DNA of 64,000 nucleotides from assembly GCF_025362475.1 (NCBI RefSeq), contig NZ_JANYGH010000029.1:85356-149355 (forward strand). The letters run 5' to 3'. This stretch comes from Mucilaginibacter sp. (GTDB taxonomy: Bacteria; Bacteroidota; Bacteroidia; Sphingobacteriales; Sphingobacteriaceae). Shown here one piece after another: positions 1 through 9,036 of the stretch. The translations under genes were made by a program, and so were the position numbers. The notes beneath the pieces are model-generated. The model saw only the letters and a program-made list of their open reading frames with translations, searched no databases and was not told the DNA's origin. The first letter of the stretch is position 1. The number at the start of each line of letters is the position of its first letter.

Positions 1-723
1 GATTCATCGGGTGTAATACTGAACGAGGCAGCAGTGAAATTCATGAACCTGAAACACCCTGTAGGTGAAATTATAAAAAACGGAAGTCAGGGTATTAAGG
101 TCATCGGTGTTATAAAGGATATGGTAATGTCATCGCCCTATGAACCTGTAAAACCAAGCATGTTTTTTATGATCAATTATGCAGGTGAGTTGATTGATAT
201 CAGAATAAACCCTAAAATAAGCGCCAGCGAAGCATTGGGCAAAATTGAGCCTATATTTAAGCAATATAACCCGGGCAGCCCCTTTGATTTTAAGTTTACA
301 GATGAAGAGTACGCCCAAAAATTTGCGAATGAAGAGCGTATTGGCAAGCTGGCGGGATTCTTTACCCTGCTGGCTATTTTCATTAGTTGTATGGGCTTGT
401 TTGGTATGGCATCGTTTATGGCCGAGCAGCGTACAAAAGAGATTGGCGTGCGCAAGGTGCTTGGCGCATCAGTATTTGGTTTGTGGCGCTTACTGTCGTT
501 AGATTTTGTGGTGCTGGTTTCTATATCATTACTGATAGCTATACCAATCGCTTACTATTTTATGCAAAGTTGGATAAAAGATTACAAGTATCACGCTGAG
601 CTTTCCTGGTGGATTTTTGGGGCGACTGCTATCGGTTCTATCACGATCACCCTGCTTACGGTAAGCTACCAAAGTATTAAGGCCGCGTTGATGAACCCCG
701 TAAAAAGTTTGAGGAGCGAATAA
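1..723 (+). CDS. ABC transporter permease, FtsX/MacB type (5' end outside window)
   Basis: The frame is open from base 1, so only the C-terminal 240 residues are visible and the start lies upstream. The segment ends with the typical FtsX permease module: a transmembrane helix (LAGFFTLLAIFISCMG), the cytoplasmic coupling motif EQRTKEIGVRKVLGAS, then two more helices (around LDFVVLVSISLLIAIPIAYY and IFGATAIGSITITLL) and the closing NPVKSLRSE. The EIGVRKVLGA and NPVxSLR signatures are characteristic of the MacB-like permeases found in many copies in Bacteroidota, which move peptides, antibiotics or lipoprotein-linked substrates without importing through a pore. The substrate cannot be told from this fragment. 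Confidence 0.9.
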   Translation, partial: DSSGVILNEAAVKFMNLKHPVGEIIKNGSQGIKVIGVIKDMVMSSPYEPVKPSMFFMINYAGELIDIRINPKISASEALGKIEPIFKQYNPGSPFDFKFTDEEYAQKFANEERIGKLAGFFTLLAIFISCMGLFGMASFMAEQRTKEIGVRKVLGASVFGLWRLLSLDFVVLVSISLLIAIPIAYYFMQSWIKDYKYHAELSWWIFGATAIGSITITLLTVSYQSIKAALMNPVKSLRSE

Positions 724-740
724 CGAATAATGCAATAAAA

Positions 741-2267
741 ATGAAAAATACAATTCGCGTTTTTTTGATCCTGCTAACAATGATTGGTAGCCTGGGTAAC
801 ATGGCCAAAGCGCAGGATACTGTTCTTCGAATACCCGTTAATGCAAGGCTCGACTCTTTGAAGTCGGGTATATTAAACCAGGAAAGGCTTATACAGGTAT
901 TTATTCCACCCAAATACAAACCGGGGAGTACCGATAAATATGATGTGCTGTATGTGCTTGATGGTGGCAACTGGAATACAGGTTTAATAAACGAGGTTCA
1001 GCGCTTTTTAGAGGGAGAAGGCAATATGCCTCCAATCATAATTGTAAGCGTTTTGGGTATCGACAGAAACAAAGACCTTACACCAACTCATTTAGAAGGT
1101 TGGAAAACATCGGGAGGGGCGGACAAATTTCTTGGGTTTATTAAAAATGAGTTGATCCCCTATGTTGATAAAACATACCCCTCCAATGGCGATAATACGC
1201 TTTGGGGGCATTCATTGGGCGGCTTGTTTGTGATGTACGCGCTGTTAAATGAGCCAAAAGTGTTTAAATCGTATATTGCTGTCGACCCCAGCTTCTGGTG
1301 GGATAATAACTATCTGCCAAAAATAGCGGCCGGTAAGCTGCCCGCCTTAGCCGGTTCAAATACCACACTTTTTATAAGCGGCCGGGAGGGTAAGGATGGT
1401 AAATCGATGAAGATTGATACCATGGATACCATCCTTCAAAAAAGTGCTCCCGCAGGTTTGACCTGGAAAATTCTTATGTATCCCGATGAAACACATAGTT
1501 CGGTAAGGCTTAAAAGCATTTATGACGGGTTAAAGTTTACCTATGCCGGCTCCATCGGTTCTATTGAATTTCACCCGATGAATGGTATTGTTTTGAAAGA
1601 CAAACCCATTAAAATATGGTATTTTAACGACACCACAAAAGTGCGTTATACGCTTGATGGAACAGCCCCCACAATCTTATCTGCAAAGGCACGGTCCGAG
1701 ATAACTTTAACCGGCGCCGCCACGATTACTTTTAAACGTTTCACCAGGCGTAACCGCTATAATAAAACCTCAACGGGTAATTTTACTGTCGAAAAAACGC
1801 TTCGCCCTGTTTCAAAGCAGAACAACGCAAAACCGGGCGGGTTTAACTTTGCCTATTATGAGGGAGAGTGGGATAAATGGCCGGATCTTAAAAACGTAAA
1901 ACCCACGAAGACAGGGATAACAAACAAAGAGTTTGATGTAAATAATCTTCCGCGGAAAAATAATTTCGCCCTGGTTATTGATGGATTATTGGAAGCAAAG
2001 GAAGATGGTTATTATATTTTTGCATTAGATGCCGACAACGGATCAAAACTATCTCTCGGTAATAAGCCATTGATAATTACGGATAGTTTACATCGCGACG
2101 GAAAATCATTCATACTTCCGCTAACAAAGGGGTTTTACCCTTTCAGGCTGGAGTACCTGCATAAAACCGGTGACCGTAAATTGAAGCTGGTGTACCTTAC
2201 CCCCGGTAGCATGGCGGCTAAAAATCCTGTCACAATCCCCCTGGATTTGCAGTATAACCGTAATTAG
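741..2267 (+). CDS. secreted esterase (Fes/esterase-D type) with chitobiase-like and PA14 domains
   Basis: The 508-residue product starts with a signal peptide ending near AKAQ (residue 25). Residues about 35-275 form an alpha/beta hydrolase of the putative-esterase/enterochelin-esterase family: nucleophile elbow GHSLGG (Ser about 158), a conserved DPSFWWD segment and a likely catalytic His in DETHSS. Residues about 280-355 resemble the C-terminal Ig-like domain of chitobiase/hexosaminidases (RYTLDGTAPT). Residues about 365-505 resemble a PA14 carbohydrate-binding domain (FAYYEGEW, GYYIFALDADNGSKL, YPFRLEYLH). It is probably an exported or periplasmic enzyme cleaving an ester on a glycan or siderophore; the substrate is unknown. 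It starts 17 bp after the permease gene, but a functional link is not evident. Confidence 0.82.
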   Translation: MKNTIRVFLILLTMIGSLGNMAKAQDTVLRIPVNARLDSLKSGILNQERLIQVFIPPKYKPGSTDKYDVLYVLDGGNWNTGLINEVQRFLEGEGNMPPIIIVSVLGIDRNKDLTPTHLEGWKTSGGADKFLGFIKNELIPYVDKTYPSNGDNTLWGHSLGGLFVMYALLNEPKVFKSYIAVDPSFWWDNNYLPKIAAGKLPALAGSNTTLFISGREGKDGKSMKIDTMDTILQKSAPAGLTWKILMYPDETHSSVRLKSIYDGLKFTYAGSIGSIEFHPMNGIVLKDKPIKIWYFNDTTKVRYTLDGTAPTILSAKARSEITLTGAATITFKRFTRRNRYNKTSTGNFTVEKTLRPVSKQNNAKPGGFNFAYYEGEWDKWPDLKNVKPTKTGITNKEFDVNNLPRKNNFALVIDGLLEAKEDGYYIFALDADNGSKLSLGNKPLIITDSLHRDGKSFILPLTKGFYPFRLEYLHKTGDRKLKLVYLTPGSMAAKNPVTIPLDLQYNRN

Positions 2268-2282
2268 TGGGGAACGATTGAT

Positions 2283-2324
2283 AAAAGAAAAGATCCGGTA
2301 TTTTCACACCGGATCTTTTCTTTT
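2283..2324. terminator. bidirectional Rho-independent terminator
   Basis: A perfect 17-bp inverted repeat (AAAAGAAAAGATCCGGT and its complement) encloses an 8-nt loop. A-rich and T-rich flanks on the two sides let it work in both directions, between the converging esterase and bacilliredoxin genes. Confidence 0.85.
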
Positions 2325-2371
2325 ATTCTTTCTTTTTAGCTTTCAGCTTTCAGCCATCGGCTTTAAGCTAA

Positions 2372-2782
2372 TTAGCAGTATTGCTCAAAAGCACCGATCA
2401 GGTTATCGGCTATCATTTGTGCTGGGCGGCCTTCTATCTGGTGGCGCTCAATAATGTGTACCAGTTTACCATCTTTAAATAAAGCCATTGCCGGTGATGA
2501 TGGAGGATAAGGCAACATGTAGTTACGTGCAGCATCAACAGCCTCTTTTTCCATACCTGCAAAAACAGTCACAAATTTATCTGGGTGTTTCTCATTGGCA
2601 GCAGCAATCCTGGCAGCAGGACGCGCGTTAGCAGCAGCGCAACCGCATACAGAATTTACCATTACAAATACAGTTCCTTCGCTTTCAATTGCGTTTTTTA
2701 CTGCGTCGGCATCTTTCAACTCCTTAAATCCTACCCTGGTCAAATCTTCCCGCATTGGGGCAACTAAATATTCTGGATACAT
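2372..2782 (-). CDS. bacilliredoxin, BrxA/BrxB (YphP/YqiW) family
   Basis: The 136-residue protein has the family's CGC active site (VNSVCGCAAANARP, Cys46 and Cys48), followed by the conserved arginine and a thioredoxin-like fold with a MALFKDGKLVHIIERHQIEG stretch typical of the DUF1094/BrxA-BrxB family. In Bacillus these proteins remove bacillithiol from S-bacillithiolated proteins. Many Bacteroidota carry both the thiol pathway and this protein, so a role in thiol redox repair in the cytoplasm is likely. Length matches the family (about 140 residues). The gene is monocistronic, converging with the esterase gene across a shared terminator. Confidence 0.92.
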   Translation of the reverse strand: MYPEYLVAPMREDLTRVGFKELKDADAVKNAIESEGTVFVMVNSVCGCAAANARPAARIAAANEKHPDKFVTVFAGMEKEAVDAARNYMLPYPPSSPAMALFKDGKLVHIIERHQIEGRPAQMIADNLIGAFEQYC

Positions 2783-2979
2783 AATGTGTTTCTTTTTTAC
2801 AATTTATCAATAACAAAAATAAGAAATGATTAACAGTTTACGTTTAAAAAACGCAATAATAACATTTTGCTGACTATATACATTTTAACGTAACCATCAG
2901 GCCATAAGTTGTTTGTTTATAATCATATTGATTTATACACAGTAATAGTTATATTGCAGACCCTAATTAATTGATTTTG

Positions 2980-3852
2980 ATGAAACAAAAGACATCTGAT
3001 ATCAGTACTGTTGTTATTATTAACAAAAATCAACAGCCTACCCGTTCTTTACAAATAAAAACAAAACACTTGAGCAGGCTTAAGCATTATGCGCTCGGCA
3101 TCTTGTCGGTAATAGTGGTTTTGGTGGGATGTATTATTTATTTAAGATCGCAAAACACGCAGCAGGAAATCGAAAAGCAAAAACTGCTACAGCAAATTGT
3201 AAAGCTTAAGGGTGCTATCCCGGCACAGGTTGTGGCGCCGGCCAATAATAAAGAAGGGAGCGCGCAATCCTATATTCAGGCTATTGAAGGCAAGTTAAAA
3301 ACCATCAATGATTATTTACGCCGCCGTGGACTAAAAGGTTTCATCACCAAAGGGCTTGGTGGCGATAGCAATGCCGAAGGTAAAAAACTATCCGACAACG
3401 AAGTCTACTCCCTGTATAACGATTACCTCAATCACCTGATGGGTACCATTGCTTTTACGCCGATGGGATACCCCCGCATCAGTTCATTTACCTCGTTTTT
3501 TGGTTACCGCAGCGATCCATTTGATACCGGTAACGCCGAGTTTCATCCGGGTATTGATTTTAAAGGCAAACGGGGTGATGAAGTAAAATGTACCGCAAGC
3601 GGCAAGATAGTTTTTGCAGGTTGGGCCGGTGGATATGGCAACTGCATCCGCATTCAGCACATCAACAATATCCAAACAGTTTACGGGCACCTATCCAAAA
3701 TAAAGGTAAAAGTAGGGCAGGAAGTAAACGTAGGCGACGAGATAGGTCTGGTAGGTTCAACCGGCCACTCCACCGGTGCGCATTTACATTACGAAGTACG
3801 CGTGAACGGCAAACCTGTAAACCCGGTTAAATATTTAACGTTAAATAAATAG
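2980..3852 (+). CDS. membrane-anchored M23 family metallopeptidase
   Basis: The product (290 residues from ATG 2980; in-frame TTG codons at 2971 and 2977 are less likely starts) has a cytoplasmic tail, one transmembrane helix at about residues 38-55, a short coiled stretch (QNTQQEIEKQKLLQQIVKLK) and a C-terminal LytM/M23 domain from about residue 165. Zinc-binding and catalytic residues are present: HPGID (His189, Asp193), the YGHL histidine and HLHYE (His268, His270). It should be an active peptidoglycan DD-endopeptidase in the periplasm. The next gene is a bactofilin; M23 peptidase plus bactofilin pairs control cell shape in other bacteria, so the two probably work together. Confidence 0.92.
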   Translation: MKQKTSDISTVVIINKNQQPTRSLQIKTKHLSRLKHYALGILSVIVVLVGCIIYLRSQNTQQEIEKQKLLQQIVKLKGAIPAQVVAPANNKEGSAQSYIQAIEGKLKTINDYLRRRGLKGFITKGLGGDSNAEGKKLSDNEVYSLYNDYLNHLMGTIAFTPMGYPRISSFTSFFGYRSDPFDTGNAEFHPGIDFKGKRGDEVKCTASGKIVFAGWAGGYGNCIRIQHINNIQTVYGHLSKIKVKVGQEVNVGDEIGLVGSTGHSTGAHLHYEVRVNGKPVNPVKYLTLNK

Positions 3853-3862
3853 GTGAATGGGG

Positions 3863-3923
3863 AGTGGTGAATAGTGAGTAGGAGGTTAATGTTAAATAAA
3901 CTTACTACTCACTATTCACCACT
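3863..3923. repeat. word-type inverted repeat between M23 peptidase and bactofilin genes
   Basis: Bases 3863-3881 and 3905-3923 are a perfect 19-bp inverted pair (AGTGGTGAATAGTGAGTAG and complement) around a 23-nt spacer. The flanks carry further degenerate copies of the same words (GGTGAATGGGG before, CATTCACTGCTCACC after). A hairpin here would sit between the two genes of the pair and could attenuate or stabilise the transcript. Confidence 0.8.
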
Positions 3924-3960
3924 AATCATTCACTGCTCACCATACACCCCTCACAACAAT

Positions 3961-4326
3961 ATGTCTATTTTCGGAAAAAAAGATAAAGTGGCACTTGATC
4001 TTCAGGCAATATCAACCCTTATAAGCGAGGGCAGTATTTTAGATGGCAGTTTGAATGCACCTGCATTTGCCCGTATTGATGGGTTGGTAAATGGCGACGT
4101 AACGGTTGACGAAGGCCTGATCCTTGGCGAAAAAGGGCAGGTAAAGGGTAACATCATCACCAAAGAGATAGTTGTTTACGGCACCGTTAACGGCGATATC
4201 CAAACCGGATCCCTGGAAATAAAAGCAAGCGGCGAAATTACCGGCAGCATTAAAACCCAAACCCTGCTGGTTGAAACAGGCGGCGTTTATAATGGGCAGC
4301 TAACTATGCAGGCGGCAACGAAATAG
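3961..4326 (+). CDS. bactofilin (polymer-forming cytoskeletal protein)
   Basis: The ATG at 3961 (MSIFGKKDK) gives 121 residues; upstream in-frame codons read through the inverted repeat and are not protein-like. After a short polar N-terminus, residues about 18-115 are the right-handed beta-helix of the DUF583/bactofilin family, visible as regularly spaced small and hydrophobic residues (LDGSLNAPAFARIDGLVNGD, VKGNIITKEIVVYGTVNGDI, IKASGEITGSIKTQTLLVET). Bactofilins self-assemble into membrane-associated filaments and localise cell-wall enzymes. The preceding M23 peptidase is the expected partner. Confidence 0.92.
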   Translation: MSIFGKKDKVALDLQAISTLISEGSILDGSLNAPAFARIDGLVNGDVTVDEGLILGEKGQVKGNIITKEIVVYGTVNGDIQTGSLEIKASGEITGSIKTQTLLVETGGVYNGQLTMQAATK

Positions 4327-4395
4327 GGGAAGGTGTTTTTTTAATTTCCCCTATTTTAAAATACTTTGTGTGTGCACATCTTTTTTAATAAAAGA

Positions 4396-4991
4396 AATTG
4401 TCATTTCGAATGAGCGGGTTAGGGTAGTGCGAGGGCGCGAAGAGAAATCTTCTGCGACTATGTATGTCCGCCCTATGTAACAAACTATCTCTCCGTAAGA
4501 ATAAAAATCTTGTATACGAGCCATATCGTTTAAAACATGTGGAATCACAATTATTATGTCTACATTACCACTAATCCTGCAAAGACTGTATTATATATTG
4601 GGGTTACTAACGATATAGGTGTTAGGTTGCGTCAGCATAAAGAAAATAAAGGCACCAGGAAATCTTTTACAGGTCAATACTATTGCTATAATTTAGTTTA
4701 TTATGAGCATTTCTCACATATTGAACATGCAATCGAAAGGGAAAAAGAAATTAAGAAATGGCGCAGGGAAAAGAAAAACGCGTTGATAGGATCCTTAAAC
4801 CCCGATTGGGTTTTCCTGAATAACCAGGTGGGGGATGATTAATCGATGGCCTAAATAAAATAGCAAGGTTGTCATTTCAAATGAGGAACGGAGGAATCTT
4901 CTACAGCCCAGCAAAGTCTGTATAAACGCAGTATAAGATTTCTCGTTCGCGCCGCGCTCAGTCCCGCCCTTGCTCACTCGAAATGACAATT
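4396..4991. mobile_element. candidate repeat-bounded unit carrying a GIY-YIG nuclease gene
   Basis: The left edge (4396-4450) and the right edge (4935-4991) are imperfect inverted copies. The outermost 20 bases, AATTGTCATTTCGAnTGAGC, agree except for one base, and the inner ends share a GCGCGAA(C)GAGAAATCTT block. The only gene between them is the GIY-YIG nuclease. A further half copy (TTGTCATTTCAAATGAGG at 4869-4886) lies in direct orientation just after the gene. The arrangement resembles a small mobile unit, though no target duplication was identified and chance clustering of intergenic repeats remains possible. Confidence 0.5.
4537..4842 (+). CDS. GIY-YIG nuclease family protein, small single-domain
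   Basis: The 101-residue protein is little more than the GIY-YIG core: YVY (residues 7-9) and YIG (about 21-23) flanking the first hairpin, the catalytic-type arginine in RLRQHK, a later Glu-rich helix (AIEREKEIKKWRREKK) and the closing NPDWVF found in the UPF0213/SLX1-like subgroup. Such proteins cut one DNA strand or branched DNA. This gene lies alone between inverted TGTCATTTCGA repeats, unlike housekeeping UvrC or SLX1. The neighbourhood suggests action on, or spread together with, those repeats, but no experiment is known to me for this group. Confidence 0.88.
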   Translation: MWNHNYYVYITTNPAKTVLYIGVTNDIGVRLRQHKENKGTRKSFTGQYYCYNLVYYEHFSHIEHAIEREKEIKKWRREKKNALIGSLNPDWVFLNNQVGDD

Positions 4992-5126
4992 CGGTTTATA
5001 AAACTTTTTCTTTCGCCCAGGCTTTTCCTCCCTTGCTCTATCGAAATGGGAAATTCGATTTTTTGCAACTTTCCCTATAACAGCAAACCTCACTATTCTT
5101 CATTTCATTTTCACAAACTTATAAGT

Positions 5127-5134
5127 TAAATTTG
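5127..5134 (+). promoter_or_regulatory. probable -7 promoter box of ahcY
   Basis: TAAATTTG fits the Bacteroidota -7 consensus TAnnTTTG and stands 18 bases before the ahcY start codon. No clear -33 TTTG is seen upstream. Confidence 0.5.
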
Positions 5135-5152
5135 CATCAAAATTGAAATGAT

Positions 5153-6469
5153 ATGTCATCAGTAGAAACTGCATTTGTTAAATACAAAGTAAAAGACCTT
5201 TCGTTAGCCGAATGGGGCCGCAAGGAGATTGAACTGGCCGAGGCTGAAATGCCGGGCTTAATGGCTTTACGCCAGGAGTACGGACCAAGCCAGCCTTTGA
5301 AAGGTGCACGTATTGCAGGCTGCCTGCACATGACCATCCAAACAGCTGTATTAATTGAAACATTGATTGAGCTTGGCGCCGAAGTTACCTGGTCGTCATG
5401 TAATATATTTTCAACCCAGGATCATGCCGCCGCCGCTATTGCTGCTGCAGGTATTTCTGTTTATGCCTGGAAAGGTATGAATGCCGAAGAATTTGACTGG
5501 TGTATTGAGCAAACCTTATTTTTTGGCGAAGACCGCAAGCCATTGAACATGATTTTGGATGATGGCGGCGATTTAACCAACATGGTATTAGACAGGTTCC
5601 CGGAACTGATCGCCGAGATCAAAGGTCTTTCTGAAGAAACTACTACAGGTGTTCACCGCTTATATGAGCGCATGAAAGCCGGTACATTGCCAATGCCTGC
5701 AATTAACGTGAACGATTCTGTTACCAAATCAAAATTTGATAATAAATATGGTTGCCGCGAATCGTTAGTTGATGCTATTCGCCGTGCAACAGACGTGATG
5801 ATGGCCGGTAAAGTAGCCGTAGTATGCGGTTATGGCGACGTAGGTAAAGGTTCTGCCGATAGCTTAAGAAACTCTGGTGTGCGCGTTATTGTTACCGAAA
5901 TTGACCCTATCTGCGCATTACAGGCAGCTATGGAAGGTTTCGAGGTTAAAAAATTAGGCACCGCCATTAAAGAAGCCGATATTGTGGTTACTGCAACAGG
6001 CAACAAAAACATCGTTCGCGAAGAGCACTTCCGTGCCTTGAAAGATAAAGCCATTGTTTGTAACATCGGTCACTTTGATAATGAGATTGATATGGCCTGG
6101 TTAAACGGTACTTACGGCAATACCAAAATTGAAATTAAACCACAGGTTGATAAATACACCATTGATGGCAGCGATGTTATCGTGTTGGCCGAAGGCCGTT
6201 TGGTTAATTTAGGTTGTGCTACAGGTCACCCAAGCTTTGTAATGAGTAACTCATTCACCAACCAAACTTTGGCCCAGCTGGAGCTTTGGACAAACAATGC
6301 AGCTTACAAAAACGAGGTTTACACTTTACCAAAACACCTTGATGAAAAAGTTGCCCGTTTACACCTTGCTAAAATTGGTGTAGAGCTGGAAGTACTTGAT
6401 CAGGATCAGGCTGAATACATCGGCGTAACCGTTGATGGTCCGTTTAAACCGGAGTACTACAGGTACTAA
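5153..6469 (+). CDS. ahcY: adenosylhomocysteinase (S-adenosyl-L-homocysteine hydrolase)
   Basis: The 438-residue enzyme splits S-adenosylhomocysteine into adenosine and homocysteine in the activated methyl cycle, using bound NAD. Diagnostic segments are [16 protein letters not shown], the substrate-site [15 protein letters not shown], the NAD-binding [10 protein letters not shown] loop, the [15 protein letters not shown] strand, [11 protein letters not shown], and the C-terminal PFKPEYYRY. Length and domain order match the bacterial family with no missing parts. The start MSSVETAF follows a promoter box at suitable distance. The gene stands alone and is closed by a hairpin terminator. Confidence 0.98.
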   Translation: MSSVETAFVKYKVKDLSLAEWGRKEIELAEAEMPGLMALRQEYGPSQPLKGARIAGCLHMTIQTAVLIETLIELGAEVTWSSCNIFSTQDHAAAAIAAAGISVYAWKGMNAEEFDWCIEQTLFFGEDRKPLNMILDDGGDLTNMVLDRFPELIAEIKGLSEETTTGVHRLYERMKAGTLPMPAINVNDSVTKSKFDNKYGCRESLVDAIRRATDVMMAGKVAVVCGYGDVGKGSADSLRNSGVRVIVTEIDPICALQAAMEGFEVKKLGTAIKEADIVVTATGNKNIVREEHFRALKDKAIVCNIGHFDNEIDMAWLNGTYGNTKIEIKPQVDKYTIDGSDVIVLAEGRLVNLGCATGHPSFVMSNSFTNQTLAQLELWTNNAAYKNEVYTLPKHLDEKVARLHLAKIGVELEVLDQDQAEYIGVTVDGPFKPEYYRY

Positions 6470-6515
6470 TTTTTAAGTAAAAGGCAAAAGCCGAAAGGTT
6501 TTTGCATGGATATAC

Positions 6516-6545
6516 AAAAGGCATGGTTTTAGGATCATGCCTTTT
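6516..6545 (+). terminator. Rho-independent terminator after ahcY
   Basis: AAAAGGCATG (6516-6525) pairs with CATGCCTTTT (6536-6545) around a 10-nt loop, followed by further T residues. It lies 46 bp after the ahcY stop codon. Confidence 0.75.
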
Positions 6546-6791
6546 TGTTGACAGGCAGATGGGGTTAATTTACTAATGCCGCCGGTCCTGCTACTTTCGT
6601 AAGGAGGTGTTGGTTATTGCGCAAAGACATCTGTTAATGAACAGACAAATTAAGTTATTCTATGGTTACGATGCACTTACACCGGGTATGAGGGAACGAT
6701 ATCATGTATTTTTAATGGTATTATATTTATCAGCTTTAAAAAAAATTATGGTAGTTAATGTTATTTTTAATATGCAGGTTAACAAAGCTGC

Positions 6792-8681
6792 ATGAAAAAA
6801 TATCTGCGTTTAATAAGTGCCATTGTATTTTCACTGATTGCCACAGTTGGTGCGCAGTCTGCGCAGCAGGTAAAGCATATATTATCAACAACGGCTGCAC
6901 CGCAAATTATTGTTGGCGATGTAGCAGGCGTCATTTCGGCCTGTGCCGGTACACCATCTGTAAGCCCGGCTATTCAACAATTCCCGGTTTCGGCAAGTGG
7001 TTTATCTGCCGATGTAACGGTTACAGCCCCCAATAATTTTGAGATCTCGCTTGTTGCCAATGGAACTTATAGCAATAGTGTAACGCTTACGCAAACCTCA
7101 GGGCTGATCTCCAATATCATCATTTATGTGCGATCATCGGCGCAGGCCGTAACAGGCAATATATCCGGAGATGTCATGCTAAGTTCGGGTTCGGTTAGCC
7201 AAACAGCAAAGGTAACTGGTTATATCACCGTGTTACCTTTGGTTAATCCGGTCGCTAATCAAACCAAACAAAACGGGCAACTTACAGATGCCGTTAATTT
7301 TACCGGTACAGCAGGCAGTTACGCGTGGACAAATGATAATACAACTATTGGTTTAGCCCCCAACGGTACCGGGAACATCGGCAAATTCATTGCGGTAAAT
7401 ACAGGCACCATGCCTGTTACTGCTAATATTACGGTTAGTCCGGTGCCTGCAAATTATGCCTATGCACCCAACGCTTTATCAAATTCAGTTTCATTAATAA
7501 ATACCATTACCAACAAAGTAGAGCAAGATATCGCCCAGGGGATACCGGATCATTCAAACCCGTCGAGGGTAGTGCTGAGCCCCGATAAAAGCCTGCTTTA
7601 TGTGGCCAATCCGGGCTCAAATACAGTAACAGTAATCAGTACAGCTACCAATAAAGTACTTACTGCTTTTGCCGCAGGGGTTAACCCAACGGGCATGGTG
7701 ATAAGTCCAGATGGCAGCAGGCTATATGTTAGTGGTGGTACATCTAACCGCTTAAGTGTTATTGATGCCAATACGCACGCCATTGTAAAAACGGTTACAA
7801 CCGGCCTTAACCCTGCTGATCTGGCCATCAGTGCCGATGGTAAAAAACTATACATCATCAATGAGGGTTCAAATGCAGTTCAGTTTTATGATACTGCCAC
7901 TAATATCTTTGAATATGGTTTAGTTACCGGTATAACCCCAAACAGTATCACCATAAGCCCGGATAACAAGGAGCTATATATAGCCAATTATAATTCACAT
8001 GATATAGCGGTGGTTGATATTGCCAGCAGGTTACTTACTTATAAAATTGACGTTGCAACGCCGGCAGGGGGCGTTGCCATAAGTCAGGATGGCACCCGGT
8101 TATACGTATCAAACATAACAGCAAAAAAGGTTACCGTTATCAACACCTTAACCAATAACATACTTACTACTGTAGATGTTGGCGATAGCCCATCCGATAT
8201 TACCATTAGCAGCGACGGAAGCAAGGTTTACGTGGTTAATTCGCTTTCGGCTTATATATCGGTTATAGATGCGGCAACCAATATAGCTACGCAGCAAATT
8301 TCTGTGCAACCCGGCGGAAATTTCATGGCTATATTCAGTGATAATTTATGCGCTGGTTTGCCGGTGCAGTTTACCATCACTGTTGATCCTTTGCCAACGC
8401 CTCCTGCAACCCCGGGGGATATCAGCATTCCCAATAGCTTTTCGCCAAATGGCGACGGCAGAAATGATCTGTTGGAGATAAAAAATTTAAGCGCTTACCC
8501 TCGTAATACGGTTGAAGTATTCAACAGGTATGGGCAAAGGCTGTTCAGATCAATTGGTTACAATATTGCCTGGGATGGCACTTTTAAGGGACAGCCCGTT
8601 CCGGAGGGTACCTATTATTATATTATCAATCTTAAAAATGGCAACAAATCGTTGTCGGGGAGTGTAACCATCGTCAGGTAA
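6792..8681 (+). CDS. secreted YVTN beta-propeller protein with type IX secretion (type B) C-terminus
   Basis: The 629-residue protein starts with a hydrophobic signal (YLRLISAIVFSLIATVGAQS). Residues about 35-150 form an Ig-like domain, and about 220-520 contain six to seven 42-residue YVTN-type beta-propeller blades, each with SPDGSRLYVSxxTSNRLSVID-like cores. After a Pro-rich linker (PLPTPPATPGD) the last 80 residues match the gliding-motility/CHU_C type B sorting domain: NSFSPNGDGRND, FNRYGQRLFRS, WDGTFKGQPVPEGTYYY and SGSVTIVR. It should be exported through the Sec system and then T9SS to the surface or medium. No partner gene is adjacent. The substrate or ligand of the propeller is unknown. 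Confidence 0.88.
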   Translation: MKKYLRLISAIVFSLIATVGAQSAQQVKHILSTTAAPQIIVGDVAGVISACAGTPSVSPAIQQFPVSASGLSADVTVTAPNNFEISLVANGTYSNSVTLTQTSGLISNIIIYVRSSAQAVTGNISGDVMLSSGSVSQTAKVTGYITVLPLVNPVANQTKQNGQLTDAVNFTGTAGSYAWTNDNTTIGLAPNGTGNIGKFIAVNTGTMPVTANITVSPVPANYAYAPNALSNSVSLINTITNKVEQDIAQGIPDHSNPSRVVLSPDKSLLYVANPGSNTVTVISTATNKVLTAFAAGVNPTGMVISPDGSRLYVSGGTSNRLSVIDANTHAIVKTVTTGLNPADLAISADGKKLYIINEGSNAVQFYDTATNIFEYGLVTGITPNSITISPDNKELYIANYNSHDIAVVDIASRLLTYKIDVATPAGGVAISQDGTRLYVSNITAKKVTVINTLTNNILTTVDVGDSPSDITISSDGSKVYVVNSLSAYISVIDAATNIATQQISVQPGGNFMAIFSDNLCAGLPVQFTITVDPLPTPPATPGDISIPNSFSPNGDGRNDLLEIKNLSAYPRNTVEVFNRYGQRLFRSIGYNIAWDGTFKGQPVPEGTYYYIINLKNGNKSLSGSVTIVR

Positions 8682-9036
8682 TCGGAGTGGGTTGAAAAAA
8701 GGAAAAAAAAAGAAAATAGCGGACGTCGTGCCGTCCGTCGGCTGACGGATCGGCATCCCACAGGACAGATAAACCACCTGCAATGTTCGCTGCCTAATAT
8801 CACCTAATTGCGTCTTGCTACTTGATATTAATTACTTGCTACTAATGTGGGCGTTCCCTGCGGGCCGGGTTTTACGCTCATACTACACAGGCCTTAACCA
8901 CTTTGGCCGGTATCCGCTGCACCCCCTAACGCAAGAAAGGGATGACATCGGGCGCCGGTATAAAAACTAAATGTTTCGGACTCGTTAAATAGACTGTAAT
9001 TCCCTAAATTAGAAAAACCTAACCAATTAGAAAATA
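8682..9036. other. intergenic region, GC-rich stretch, no gene seen
   Basis: After a purine-rich run (8694-8717) comes a short inverted pair CCGTC/GACGG (8731-8748), then a GC-rich block around 8848-8871 (GGGCGTTCCCTGCGGGCCGG), which contrasts with the AT-rich surroundings and may be a remnant of an intergenic repeat. The last 80 bases are AT-rich and presumably hold the promoter of the next gene. No convincing reading frame was found. Confidence 0.4.

Noticed and set aside
3874..3960. Longer bactofilin start upstream of 3961
   Set aside because: Would translate the inverted repeat; the family starts with short MSIFGKK-like sequences.
6607..6795. 62-codon plus-strand frame before the beta-propeller gene
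   Set aside because: Composition is not protein-like, no family pattern, and its end overlaps the start of the real gene; the region is more likely a promoter.
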